A stretch of 64,000 nt of DNA from Curtobacterium sp. MCBD17_032 (lineage in GTDB: Bacteria > Actinomycetota > Actinomycetes > Actinomycetales > Microbacteriaceae), in assembly GCF_003234855.1 (NCBI RefSeq), contig NZ_QKTO01000010.1:19490-83489 (forward strand), written 5' to 3'. Positions within the stretch are counted from its first letter, which is position 1. Each line of letters starts with the position of its first letter. This document shows positions 8,674 to 17,114 of the stretch, piece by piece. The notes beneath the pieces were generated by a model. The model had not been told where the DNA came from, ran no database searches, and saw only the letters and a list, made by a program, of their open reading frames with translations. A program made the translations under genes and the position numbers.

Positions 8674-9564
8674 TCATTCGCCCGCGTTGAACTCCTTGAG
8701 CCAGGACTTGAGGTCCGGGCCGAGGTCCTCGCGGTCCGAGGCGAGCTGCACGATCGCCTTGATGTAGTCGAGTTTGTCACCGGTGTCGTAGCGACGTCCA
8801 CGGAACACGACGCCGTACACGCCTCCTGTCCATTCCTCCGCGCTGGCCATCTTCATGAGCGCGTCGGTGAGCTGGATCTCGCCGCCCTTGCCGGGCTCCT
8901 GCTTCTCGAGGACGTCGAAGACCTCGGGGCGGATGACGTAACGGCCGATGATGGCCAGGTTCGACGGAGCCTCGCCCTGCGCCGGCTTCTCGACCAGGCC
9001 GGTGATCTTCACGACGTCGTCGGTGTCGGTCTCCTCGACGGTCGCGATGCCGTAGAGGTGCGTCTGCGACGCCGGGACCTCGAGCAGGGCGACGACCGTG
9101 GCCTTCTTCTCGCCCTGGACCTCGATCATGCGCTTGAGCAGCGGGTCGCGGGCGTCGATGATGTCGTCGCCGAGGAGCACGGCGAACGGCTCGCGCCCGA
9201 CGTGCATCTTCGCGCGGAGGACCGCGTGCCCGAGGCCGAGCGGGTCACCCTGTCGCACGTAGTGCATGTCGGCCAGGTCCGTCGACTGGTTGACCTTCTG
9301 CAGCTTCTCGTGGTCGCCCTTCTTCTTGAGGGTCTCCTCGAGCTCCGAGACGTGGTCGAAGTGGTTCTCGAGCGCGTTCTTGTTGCGCCCGGTGATCATC
9401 AGCACGTCGGTGAGGCCGGCGTCGACCGCCTCTTCCACGACGTACTGGATCGCCGGCTTGTCGACGACGGGGAGCATCTCCTTCGGCATCGCCTTGGTCG
9501 CGGGGAGGAAGCGCGTGCCCAGCCCTGCGGCGGGGATCACTGCCTTCGAAATCTGGAAGCCCAT
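8674..9564 (-). CDS. galU: UTP--glucose-1-phosphate uridylyltransferase
   Basis: A 296-residue enzyme. GalU joins UTP and glucose-1-phosphate to UDP-glucose, which feeds glycolipids, trehalose, teichoic acids and exopolysaccharide. The nucleotide-binding start AVIPAAGLGTRFLPATKAMP, the KPAIQYVVEEA stretch, GLGHAVLRAK, the metal-binding GDDI and GLVEKPAQGEAPSN are all present, and the length is standard. The ATG at 9564 is the family start. A sigma-A-type promoter (TTGACA, 17 bases, TCAGAT) lies immediately upstream. It is divergent from the formyl-THF cyclo-ligase operon. Confidence 0.97.
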   Translation of the reverse strand: MGFQISKAVIPAAGLGTRFLPATKAMPKEMLPVVDKPAIQYVVEEAVDAGLTDVLMITGRNKNALENHFDHVSELEETLKKKGDHEKLQKVNQSTDLADMHYVRQGDPLGLGHAVLRAKMHVGREPFAVLLGDDIIDARDPLLKRMIEVQGEKKATVVALLEVPASQTHLYGIATVEETDTDDVVKITGLVEKPAQGEAPSNLAIIGRYVIRPEVFDVLEKQEPGKGGEIQLTDALMKMASAEEWTGGVYGVVFRGRRYDTGDKLDYIKAIVQLASDREDLGPDLKSWLKEFNAGE

Positions 9565-9575
9565 GGACCGACCGT

Positions 9576-9604
9576 ATCTGAAAGCCTTTTCCGGGGCATG
9601 TCAA
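9576..9604 (-). promoter_or_regulatory. galU promoter
   Basis: On the minus strand, TTGACA (9599-9604), a 17-base spacer and TCAGAT (9576-9581). A second -10-like TACGGT lies six bases before the galU ATG, so a leaderless transcript is also possible. Confidence 0.6.
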
Positions 9605-9667
9605 CCGATAGGAGGACAGGAAGATCGGCGGGAAGCCGCATTCCCGGCGCTCGCTACACTCGTCGCC

Positions 9668-10252
9668 ATGACCGCCGATCTCGGGAACGAGAAGCGTGCC
9701 CTCCGAGCCGACCTCCGGCAGCGGCGACGCAGCCGGACCTCGACCGTCCGCGACGCCGACTCCCTCGCCCTGACCGCCACGCTGCAGCGATTCGTCGAGG
9801 AACGGCAGGTCAGCTCGGTCGCCCTCTACCTGTCGGCACCCGACGAACCCGACGTGCGCCCCTTCCTGGCCTGGGCGTTCGAGCGGGGGATCCGCGTGCT
9901 CCTGCCGATCACCCGCGAGGACGGCCTGCTCGACTGGGCGGTCGGCGACGGCTCCTCGGAGCGGGAAGGCCCGTTCGGCATGCCAGAGGTCGTCGGCGAG
10001 GTGCTCTCCCCGCTCGCGATCAACGACGTCGACGTGATCATCACGCCGGCCGCCGCCGTGGGGCACGACGGCGTCCGGATGGGCTGGGGCCGCGGCTACT
10101 ACGACAAGACCCTCGGGTCCATGGCGAACCGCCCGCCCGTCTATGCTGTGGTGTTCGACACGGAGTACCTCGACGAGGTCCCGCGCGAACCCCACGACGA
10201 ACCCGTCGACGGCATCATCACGCCGTCGCGCATCATCACGTTCCGGAGCTGA
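9668..10252 (+). CDS. 5-formyltetrahydrofolate cyclo-ligase
   Basis: A 194-residue enzyme that converts 5-formyl-THF to 5,10-methenyl-THF with ATP, returning this storage folate to one-carbon metabolism. The N-terminal basic stretch (KRALRADLRQRRR), the ALYLSAPDEPDVRPFLAWAF region and the hallmark GHDGVRMGWGRGYYDKTLG near residue 140 identify it. TACACT ends seven bases before the ATG, so the transcript is probably leaderless. FmdB starts one base after the stop, and mscL follows, an arrangement common in actinobacteria. Confidence 0.95.
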   Translation: MTADLGNEKRALRADLRQRRRSRTSTVRDADSLALTATLQRFVEERQVSSVALYLSAPDEPDVRPFLAWAFERGIRVLLPITREDGLLDWAVGDGSSEREGPFGMPEVVGEVLSPLAINDVDVIITPAAAVGHDGVRMGWGRGYYDKTLGSMANRPPVYAVVFDTEYLDEVPREPHDEPVDGIITPSRIITFRS

Positions 10253-10253
10253 C

Positions 10254-10598
10254 GTGCCCACCTACTCGTACCGCTGCACCGAGTGCGGCAACGCGTTCGA
10301 CATCAAGCAGGCCTTCTCCGACGCCACGCTCACCGAGTGCCCGGTCTGCGGCGGGGTCCTGCGGAAGGTGTTCTCGCCTGTCGGGGTGACCTTCAACGGC
10401 GGTGGCTTCTACCGGACGGACTCGCGCACGACGCCGTCGGGCGGCGGCTCGTCGTCGGGCTCCGGCTCGTCGTCCGGCTCGGGCTCGTCGTCCGGGTCCG
10501 GTTCGTCGTCCGGGTCCGGCGCCTCGTCGTCGTCGGGGTCCGGCTCGTCGTCCGGGTCTGGATCGTCGTCGGGGTCCGGCTCGTCGTCCTCGTCCTGA
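10254..10598 (+). CDS. FmdB-family zinc-ribbon protein with Ser/Gly repeat tail
   Basis: A 114-residue protein. The N-terminus is the FmdB regulatory zinc ribbon: PTYSYRCTECGNAF and LTECPVCGG give two CxxC knuckles. The conserved KVFSPVGVTFNGGGFY follows. Residues from about 60 on are almost only Ser and Gly, built of repeated codons at about 10440-10598. The GTG at 10254 is two bases after the upstream stop, so it is translationally coupled. FmdB proteins are small putative regulators of unknown target. The Ser/Gly tail is common in this family but is long here and prone to length change. Confidence 0.88.
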   Translation: MPTYSYRCTECGNAFDIKQAFSDATLTECPVCGGVLRKVFSPVGVTFNGGGFYRTDSRTTPSGGGSSSGSGSSSGSGSSSGSGSSSGSGASSSSGSGSSSGSGSSSGSGSSSSS

Positions 10599-10630
10599 CC
10601 CGGCCCGCGCCTCCTCGGTAGGTTGGAGCG

Positions 10631-10648
10631 GGCCACCGCGCGGTGGCC
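10631..10648. terminator. 18-base perfect palindrome between fmdB-type gene and mscL
   Basis: A GC-rich perfect palindrome about 33 bases after the FmdB stop and 24 bases before the mscL start. It may attenuate read-through into mscL. Confidence 0.4.
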
Positions 10649-10671
10649 GTCCACGACAGAAGGGGGCTCGC

Positions 10672-11178
10672 GTGAAGGGCTTCAGGGAGTTCCTGCTCCG
10701 CGGGAACGTCATCGACCTCGCGGTGGCCGTCGTCATCGGCGCCGCGTTCACCGCCATCGTCACCGCGGTCGTCACGGCGTTGATCAACCCGCTCATCGGT
10801 GCGGTCTTCAACGCCTCCAGCCTGGACAAGGCCCTGATCGTGTCGTTCCCGACCGTGTCCGGCGGCCACACCGAGCTGCTGTTCGGCAAGGTGATCGGCG
10901 CGGTCCTCAACTTCGTGATCGTGGCCGCGGTCGTGTACTTCGCACTCGTCGTGCCGGTGAACCACCTCAAGAAGGTCGCGTTCGACCGGACGAAGCGCCA
11001 CGAGGAGCAGCCGCCGGCGGACGTCCCACCGACGGACGTCGAGGTGCTCCTCGAGATCCGCGACCTGCTCCGCGCGCAGCAGCAGGGCGGCGACGCCGGT
11101 GCGGGCGGCCACGGGGCACACGTCGCTCCCGCGGACGCGCCAGAGGGCGCCGGCGTCGCCGGCACCACGAAGCTGTAG
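10672..11178 (+). CDS. mscL: Large-conductance mechanosensitive channel
   Basis: A 168-residue protein. MscL opens under membrane tension to release solutes during osmotic downshock. The amphipathic N-terminus (KGFREFLLRGNVIDLAVAVVIG) and pore helix TM1 are textbook. TM2 (about 80-105) ends in a basic NHLKKVAFDRTKR, followed by a bundle helix EVLLEIRDLLRAQ. The Ala/Gly-rich extension after it makes the protein about 30 residues longer than the E. coli one. The GTG at 10672 has AAGGGGG about seven bases upstream. Confidence 0.95.
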   Translation: MKGFREFLLRGNVIDLAVAVVIGAAFTAIVTAVVTALINPLIGAVFNASSLDKALIVSFPTVSGGHTELLFGKVIGAVLNFVIVAAVVYFALVVPVNHLKKVAFDRTKRHEEQPPADVPPTDVEVLLEIRDLLRAQQQGGDAGAGGHGAHVAPADAPEGAGVAGTTKL

Positions 11179-11217
11179 GCGATCGGGGGCGTCCGGGAGG
11201 TGCGCCGCCGGGCTGGT

Positions 11218-11805
11218 CTACGCCGGCGCGCGCTGCGCCCGGTGCTTCCGGGACATCTCGCCGGCGTACTGCATCCCGGCCAGGACGTGCCCGACCGTCC
11301 CGAGCCAGACGAACACGAGACCGACGTCCCGGACCCAGGAGTGGTCGGCGGCGACCGACGTCGACGAGAACAGCAGCACCGGGAGCCCGACGAACAGCAG
11401 CGCGGACCGGACCTTGCCCGTCCACGTCACGCGGAGGTCCGGGTTGCCGCGGAACCACGCGCTCGAGAGCGCCAGGAGGGCGAGGTCGACGGCCACCACG
11501 ACGACGACCACGATCCACGGCAGCAGGCCGACCAGCACGAGCGACAGCACGATCGCGACGATCGCCAGCCGGTCCGCGATCGGGTCGAGCGCCTTCCCGA
11601 GCTGGGACTCCTGGTGCAGGCGTCGCGCCAGGAACCCGTCGGCCCAGTCGCTCACGCCGAGGACGACCAGGGAGGCCAGCGCCCATCCCGGGTGTCCGGC
11701 GACGACCAGGCCGACGTAGACCGGGATGAGGGCGAAGCGCACCAGCGTGATGAGGTTCGGCAGCGTCTGCCAGTCGGGCCGGGTCCGCCGGGAGGGCTCC
11801 GTCAT
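11218..11805 (-). CDS. CDP-alcohol phosphatidyltransferase family protein
   Basis: A 195-residue membrane enzyme with four or five hydrophobic segments and the complete family signature D-G-x2-A-R-x8-G-x3-D-x3-D (DGFLARR...GKALDPIADR, about residues 60-83). These enzymes move a phosphoalcohol from or to CDP-lipid; candidates are phosphatidylglycerophosphate synthase or cardiolipin synthase. Length and the start TLPNLITLVRFALIPVYV fit PgsA-like members. The ATG at 11805 has GGAAG upstream; the longer frame to 11871 is less likely. It is convergent with mscL. Confidence 0.88.
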   Translation of the reverse strand: MTEPSRRTRPDWQTLPNLITLVRFALIPVYVGLVVAGHPGWALASLVVLGVSDWADGFLARRLHQESQLGKALDPIADRLAIVAIVLSLVLVGLLPWIVVVVVVAVDLALLALSSAWFRGNPDLRVTWTGKVRSALLFVGLPVLLFSSTSVAADHSWVRDVGLVFVWLGTVGHVLAGMQYAGEMSRKHRAQRAPA

Positions 11806-11911
11806 CACACGCTTCCGTTCGAGGTGGGTCACTGCAAGGGTACCGGTCCGACCCGTGGACTCGTCGGTCACGCCCGACCGTCGGGACGCCGCACCCCCGT
11901 GCGCCGGACGG

Positions 11912-12277
11912 TCACTGCCAGTGCGGCGGTCGGTCGCGGAGGAGCCGGTCGTCGTTCTCGCCGGCCGCGTGCCGCGCCGGCTCGGGTGCCGGAGTCGGGT
12001 CGCTGCCGGGGACCGGGCGGGTCGTGACGCGCCTGCCGGAGCGGATCGCGCCTCCCGGCCTGGTCGACGACGGGACGACGTCCGGCGGCGTCACGGGACC
12101 GGTGGTCGGCGTCTCCGCGGCGGACCGCGCGGGGACGGGAGGCCCGTCACCAGCCGGCGACGCGCCTCCCGTCCGCACGGCGGTCGCGTCCGGTGCCCAC
12201 GTCCCCGTCAGGTGGTCCGTGGTCGGGGTCACCGGGCCAGCCTGCCGCGAGGCGCGGCGGGGAACCCTGGCGGTCAT
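11912..12277 (-). CDS. Doubtful Pro/Thr/Ala-rich ORF overlapping the helicase stop
   Basis: A possible 121-residue product with no recognisable domain, rich in Pro, Thr, Ala and Arg. In its favour: ATG overlaps the helicase stop as ATGA, and third positions are strongly G/C. Against it: an 11-bp hairpin (12133-12143 with 12164-12174) carrying the GGGAGGCCCG motif lies inside it and looks like the helicase terminator, and composition alone can keep frames open in DNA this G+C-rich. I cannot decide. Confidence 0.35.
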   Translation of the reverse strand: MTARVPRRASRQAGPVTPTTDHLTGTWAPDATAVRTGGASPAGDGPPVPARSAAETPTTGPVTPPDVVPSSTRPGGAIRSGRRVTTRPVPGSDPTPAPEPARHAAGENDDRLLRDRPPHWQ

Positions 12278-15200
12278 CGGCGTGCGGGTACCGGCGGGAT
12301 CGAGATCTCCTGGGTGGCACCGCGGTCGACCCCGAGCACCTGCGCGACCGTGTCCGCGACGCGGTCCGGGTCGGAGAACAGCTGGAACGCGTGCACGCGG
12401 ACGTAGTGCCAGCCGAGACGGCGGAGCACTTCGGGACGGAGCCGCAGCGACTCGCGGAGCGATCCCTTCACGAGCGACGCGTCCGTCTCGATGGTGACGC
12501 AGACGCCGCCGTGCGCGGCGACCAGGCCGAGCTTGCCGCGGTGACCGAGGGCGACCGGGATGCCGCGCATCTCGAGGCGCCGCGCCAGGTCGACGAGCAG
12601 CGGGTCGGAGTCGTCCGGCACGTACTCGGCGGTGGTGCGGGCACGGACCTCGGCCAGGATCTCGGCGAGGGCGACGGTGCCGTGGCCCATCCGCTCGGCC
12701 TCGATGTCCGACGGCTGGAAGCAGGTGACGATGACCATGGAACGCCGGGCACGGGTCATCGCGACCGCGAGCAGGCGCTCCCCACCCGGCTTGCCGAGCG
12801 GACCGAAGTCGCGGAGGACCCGCCCGTGCGGCGTGCGTCCGTAGCCGATCGAGAACACGACGCGGTCGCGGCTCTGCGCCACGGACTGCTCGAGCGTGGC
12901 GACGATGAACGGCTCGGGACGGTCACCGATGACGAACTCGGTGAGGTCCTTGTGGCCCTGCGCCGCCGCGAGCACGGCCTGCTCGACGCGGACGGCGTGC
13001 TTCGCCGACGCGGTGATGACCATGAGCGACTCGGTCGGACGGGTGCGGGCGTGCTCGATGACGTGCCGGACCACCCGGTCGACCTCGGCGTCCACGCTCT
13101 CCACGGCACCGGACTCGGGGTCCGGCACGGCCTTGCCGTCGCTGACGTAGTCGAGCGCGATCGACCCGTGGCCGAGGAACGAACCGGCCCACGGCAGCGA
13201 CTCGATCCGCCCGCCGTAGAAGCGGCGGTTGACGAGCTCCGCCAGGTCCTCGCCGCCGGCGCGGTACGAGCGCGTGAGCGAGAGGGTCGGCAGGAGCGTG
13301 GACAGCTTCGCGAGCGCGGAGTCGGCGTGCAGGGCGTCCAGCGTCTCCTCGTCCACCTGCAGCGCGCGGTGGTCGGGGTCGACGGCGATCCGGAACGGCG
13401 ACGGCGTCTGCGTGACCGGGTCGCCGAACACGACGGTCTGCCGCGCACGACGGACCGCGCCGACGGTCTCGGCGATCGTCACGGCTCCGGCGTCGACCAG
13501 GATCACGGTGTCGAACGGCATCGTGTCGGCGATCTGCGGGACCTCGTACGGCGATGCGAGCCAGACCGGGGCGATGGCGCGGGACAGGTGCGGCGCGGAG
13601 TCGTGGAGCAGACGCGAGGTGATCGCGCCCTCCTTGAGCTGCGTCTTCAGTGCAGAGGACTCCTCCGGCCAGTCGACGAGTCCGACCTTCCAGTTCTCGG
13701 CGAGCTGCCACGCGAGGCCCTGGGAGACGCCGGCCGCGTGTGCGTCGTCGACGAGCCGGAAGTCGGCCTCGACCCGGTCGAGCATGTCGGTGTTCGCGCC
13801 GAGCAGGGCCCGGTCGGACTCGAGCATCGTCTCGAGCGCGGACTGCCACCACGCGAGTTCCAGCTCGGCGGGCACCTGCACGTCGGGCACGTGGCGGTTC
13901 GCCAGGTCGGTGAGGAGCGGCTCGAGCTGCAGGTCGCGGAGGGTCTGCATGAGCTCGGTGCGCTCCTGCAGGTTGTGCAGCACGTCGGACTCGGCGGCGA
14001 GTTCGGCGATCGTCGGGACGAGCTGGTCGATCGGCAGGTTCGCGAGCTGCTGGTCGCGGCTGGTGCGGCCGAGCGGCTCGTCCAGTCGGGCCAGGTCCTC
14101 GACGACGTTCGAGAACAGCACCTGGACGTCGGCGATGCCGGTCGGCACCTCGGGGTTCACGCCCGCGGCCACGTAGCGCTGCCAGAGGACCCGCTGCTGC
14201 TGGACGCGGGTGAGGGCCTCGTGCAGGTCGGACACGTGCACGCCGGGACGGACGTACTCGCGGGCGAGCTTCTTGAGCCGACGGCGGTTCGTGCTCGACA
14301 TCGGCGCGCCCTCGCCCCGGGGAGCGGTCGCGGCGACGAGTTCGGACACCGAGCGGTCGAACACGACCGGCAGGAAGCGGTCCAGGGTGTCGCGGATCTC
14401 GGTGAGCAGGCGGAGGTAGATGCCGAGCTCGTTGATCGTCGTGAACTGCCGCATGTGCGTCGACGCGACGAGGTCGTGTGCCCGCTGCAGGAGGGTCGGC
14501 AGCGATGCGCCGTCGAGCTCCCGCGCGGTCGCGTGGGCGCGCTGGGCACCGTCGCTCGTGCTGAACTTCGCGCCGTACCAGGGCGAGTCGTCCGGGCCGT
14601 AGCGGAACTCGCCGAGGTTCGCGGCGCTGACCATCGTCTCGGCGACGCGGGCGCGACCGGTGACCATCGACACGACGGACTGCTTCGAGAGCCGTGCCGT
14701 CGTCGACGGGGCGACCGGCAGCAGGGACAGGCGGGAGAGCTCGACGAGGCAGTCGAGCACGCTGACGCCGAAGTCGGGATCGGTGCGGGTGAGGGCACCG
14801 CGGTAGTCGGTGAGGACCTTGCGGAGGCGCACCAGGGCGTCGTCGACCTCGCGGAGGTTCGGCCGGCTCGCCTTCTCGTTCCGGGCGATGGCACGGACGA
14901 CGTCGCGGCGGAGGGTGCCCGGCGTGACGGCGACACCCGGCAGGTGCACCTCGCCGAAGCGGGCCGCGATGCCGCGGAGCGTGGCGCGCCGGGGGCTCAC
15001 GACGAGGACGCGCTTGTTCGCCGCGACCAGACCGCCGAGGGCGTTCACGATCGTCTGCGTGCCGCCGGTGCCGGGCAGCGTCTTCACGACGATGGAGTTG
15101 CCGGCCGTGATCTGCGCGATCACGTTCTCCTGCTCGTCGTCGGCGTCGAGCAGCAGGGTGTCCGTCTCCGGGCTGCGCTCGTCCGACGGGGTCTGCTCGA

Positions 15201-16065
15201 CCGGGTGGTAGGACTGCTCGACCTGCCACTTCGCGCTCGGGTTGCCGGCGAGGGCGTCGAGCACCGGGTGGGCGAGGTCCTCGGTGTCCTCGACGAGGCC
15301 GGTGGCGACCTCGGCGAACGTCGACACGACGAGCCGGGCGTGCACCGAGAAGCCGGGGATGTGTGCGGTCAGCCCGCGGAGCCGGTCGATCACCGGGTTC
15401 GGGGTGAAGGACCCGTCCTGCTGGGCGAGGGCGACGAACGACTGCGCGTCGAGGGTGATGCCGAACTGCTCGCGGAGCGCGTCGGCGAGACCGGGGTTCA
15501 GCACGGGTTCGCCGAGCAGTCGGACCTCGAAGTCGCGGCCGTGCCGACGGATCGCCAGCGGGCGGAGCAGGACCGGGCCGCGGTGGTGCTCGTCGCCGTG
15601 CTGCCAGTCGGCGATGCCGATGCCGAGCTTGACGGCGTCGATCCCGCGGACCGTGGCGAGCTCGGTGCCCTTCGCCTCGACGTGACCGGCGGCGACGCGG
15701 GCAGCGCGCAGGGCGACCTCGTCGCGGATCAGGCTGGACAGCAGCGTGGTCTTGCCGGTGATGAACTGTGCGAGGCCGCCCGGGTGCGTCGTGGAGAGCT
15801 CGATGCGCGCACGGGGGTGGTCGGCGAAGTGCACGAGCGGACTCGTCCCGCCGACACCGGCGAGCTGCTCACGCCAGGCGTCCCACGCGGGCTCGGCTGC
15901 GTTGCCCGCGGTCAGGCGCGGGTCACCGAGGCTGATCGCGTGTGGGCTCGTGACCTGGAGCTCGGGACGCAGCGGGGACTGCTCGTCGGGCAGGTCGGTG
16001 CCCTCGACGGGGGCGTCGTCGTTCACGTCGTCCTCATCGTCGGTCGCCCTGTCCACTCTCCACAC
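12274..16065 (-). CDS. Superfamily-1 helicase-like protein with C-terminal nuclease-like domain; motifs degenerate
   Basis: A 1263-residue protein built like the large DUF4011/AAA_11-AAA_12 helicases with a C-terminal MTES_1575-type endonuclease fold. The helicase frame is clear: VVKTLPGTGG-TQTIVNALGGL near residue 330, VVFGDPVTQTPSPF near 875, SIGYGRTPHGR and GGERLLAVAMTRARRSM near 1090. The Walker A lysine is missing (GTGGTQ where the family has GTGKSQ). The Walker B DEAS is VDAG, and the nuclease Asp segment reads KLGLVAAH where relatives have F-x-I-D-L. The frame is nevertheless open throughout. The GTG at 16065 lies six bases after TACAGT (leaderless); a longer start at 16104 lacks support. 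The role is unknown. Relatives occur in defence and DNA repair; this one may be regulatory or structural. Confidence 0.8.
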   Translation of the reverse strand: MWRVDRATDDEDDVNDDAPVEGTDLPDEQSPLRPELQVTSPHAISLGDPRLTAGNAAEPAWDAWREQLAGVGGTSPLVHFADHPRARIELSTTHPGGLAQFITGKTTLLSSLIRDEVALRAARVAAGHVEAKGTELATVRGIDAVKLGIGIADWQHGDEHHRGPVLLRPLAIRRHGRDFEVRLLGEPVLNPGLADALREQFGITLDAQSFVALAQQDGSFTPNPVIDRLRGLTAHIPGFSVHARLVVSTFAEVATGLVEDTEDLAHPVLDALAGNPSAKWQVEQSYHPVEQTPSDERSPETDTLLLDADDEQENVIAQITAGNSIVVKTLPGTGGTQTIVNALGGLVAANKRVLVVSPRRATLRGIAARFGEVHLPGVAVTPGTLRRDVVRAIARNEKASRPNLREVDDALVRLRKVLTDYRGALTRTDPDFGVSVLDCLVELSRLSLLPVAPSTTARLSKQSVVSMVTGRARVAETMVSAANLGEFRYGPDDSPWYGAKFSTSDGAQRAHATARELDGASLPTLLQRAHDLVASTHMRQFTTINELGIYLRLLTEIRDTLDRFLPVVFDRSVSELVAATAPRGEGAPMSSTNRRRLKKLAREYVRPGVHVSDLHEALTRVQQQRVLWQRYVAAGVNPEVPTGIADVQVLFSNVVEDLARLDEPLGRTSRDQQLANLPIDQLVPTIAELAAESDVLHNLQERTELMQTLRDLQLEPLLTDLANRHVPDVQVPAELELAWWQSALETMLESDRALLGANTDMLDRVEADFRLVDDAHAAGVSQGLAWQLAENWKVGLVDWPEESSALKTQLKEGAITSRLLHDSAPHLSRAIAPVWLASPYEVPQIADTMPFDTVILVDAGAVTIAETVGAVRRARQTVVFGDPVTQTPSPFRIAVDPDHRALQVDEETLDALHADSALAKLSTLLPTLSLTRSYRAGGEDLAELVNRRFYGGRIESLPWAGSFLGHGSIALDYVSDGKAVPDPESGAVESVDAEVDRVVRHVIEHARTRPTESLMVITASAKHAVRVEQAVLAAAQGHKDLTEFVIGDRPEPFIVATLEQSVAQSRDRVVFSIGYGRTPHGRVLRDFGPLGKPGGERLLAVAMTRARRSMVIVTCFQPSDIEAERMGHGTVALAEILAEVRARTTAEYVPDDSDPLLVDLARRLEMRGIPVALGHRGKLGLVAAHGGVCVTIETDASLVKGSLRESLRLRPEVLRRLGWHYVRVHAFQLFSDPDRVADTVAQVLGVDRGATQEISIPPVPARR

Positions 16066-16231
16066 CCGCCCACTGTAGGCGGAAGCGCCGGGGCACTCCG
16101 GCAATGACCGCGCTGTTTCGGCGTTTCACCCCGGCCGGTCACGCGGCGCGGTCCCGCTGTACGCGGCCACGGGCGTCCGGTCGCGGGTGCCGCGCCGGGG
16201 TCGGGAGCGCCCGGTGTGGTACCAACGGTGC

Positions 16232-17104
16232 ATGGCCACCGACGACCGTCCTGCTCCGCCCACCCCTGCCGTCTCCCGGCGTCGATCGGTCCCCGCCGAG
16301 ATCTCGCGCTCCTGGCTCCTCGTCGCCGGCACCGCGGCCGAGCGGTTCGACCGGGCCACCCGTTCCCGAGCCGACCAGGTGATCCTGGACATCGAGGACG
16401 CCGTCGACCCGGCCGCCAAGCCGTCCGCCCGCACCACCGTCGCCGCCTGGTTGGCCGGTGGCGGGGAGGCCTGGGTGCGGATCAACGACGTCACGACCGA
16501 GTTCTGGGCGGACGACGTCGAGGAGCTCCGCGGCCTGCCCGGGCTGCAGGGCGTGATGCTCGCGAAGACGGAGTCCCCCGCGCAGGTCACGGACACCTGG
16601 CACCGGCTCGGCGGGCAGACCCCCGTGATCGCCCTGGTCGAGTCGGCGCTCGGCATCGAGGAGTCCGTCGCGATCGCCCGCGCACAGGGCGCGTTCCGTC
16701 TGGCCTTCGGGAGTGGCGACTACCGCCGGGACACCGGCACGAGCGCGGACACCCTCGCGATGGCGTACCCGCGGTCACGGCTGGTGGTGGCGTCCCGGGT
16801 CGGTGACCTGCCCGGACCGATCGACGGCCCGACGGTCGGGTCCTCGCACCCGATCCTCCGCGAGCAGTCGCAGGTCGCGGTGTCGCTCGGCCTGACCGGC
16901 AAGCTCTGCCTCGACACCGAGCAACTCCCCGTCATCAACGAGGTCATCTCACCGACGCCGACCGACGTCGCATGGGCGCAGGACTTCCTCGACGACTTCG
17001 AGGCACGCGGGCGGGTCATCCGCGACGGGTCCGACCTGCCGCGACTCGGGCGGGCGCAGAAGATCCAGCGGCTCGCCCAGGCGTTCGGGGTGGAGCCGCG
17101 GTAG
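16232..17104 (+). CDS. CitE-like HpcH/HpaI aldolase/citrate lyase family protein
   Basis: A 290-residue (beta/alpha)8 protein of the citrate-lyase beta/CoA-ester lyase group. It has SWLLVAGTAAERFDRATRS, QVILDIEDAVDPAAK, VRIND, IALVESALGIEES (metal-binding Glu) and AFGSGDYRRDTG. Members cleave or form C-C bonds in acyl-CoAs such as malyl-CoA or citramalyl-CoA, or act as malyl-CoA thioesterases. No alpha or gamma citrate lyase subunit is nearby, so it is a stand-alone CitE-like enzyme. The ATG at 16232 begins ten residues before homology; a weak TACCAA lies six bases upstream. It is divergent from the helicase gene. Confidence 0.85.
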   Translation: MATDDRPAPPTPAVSRRRSVPAEISRSWLLVAGTAAERFDRATRSRADQVILDIEDAVDPAAKPSARTTVAAWLAGGGEAWVRINDVTTEFWADDVEELRGLPGLQGVMLAKTESPAQVTDTWHRLGGQTPVIALVESALGIEESVAIARAQGAFRLAFGSGDYRRDTGTSADTLAMAYPRSRLVVASRVGDLPGPIDGPTVGSSHPILREQSQVAVSLGLTGKLCLDTEQLPVINEVISPTPTDVAWAQDFLDDFEARGRVIRDGSDLPRLGRAQKIQRLAQAFGVEPR

Positions 17105-17114
17105 GAACGGTGCC

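Noticed and set aside
8585..8677. Longer RimJ-type start at 8677 overlapping galU (ATGA)
   Set aside because: It would read through a 15-bp terminator, and a good ribosome site serves the ATG at 8584.
12193..16107. 1304-residue open frame on the plus strand opposite the helicase gene
   Set aside because: It is the antisense shadow of a G+C-rich gene; it has no domains, promoter or ribosome site.
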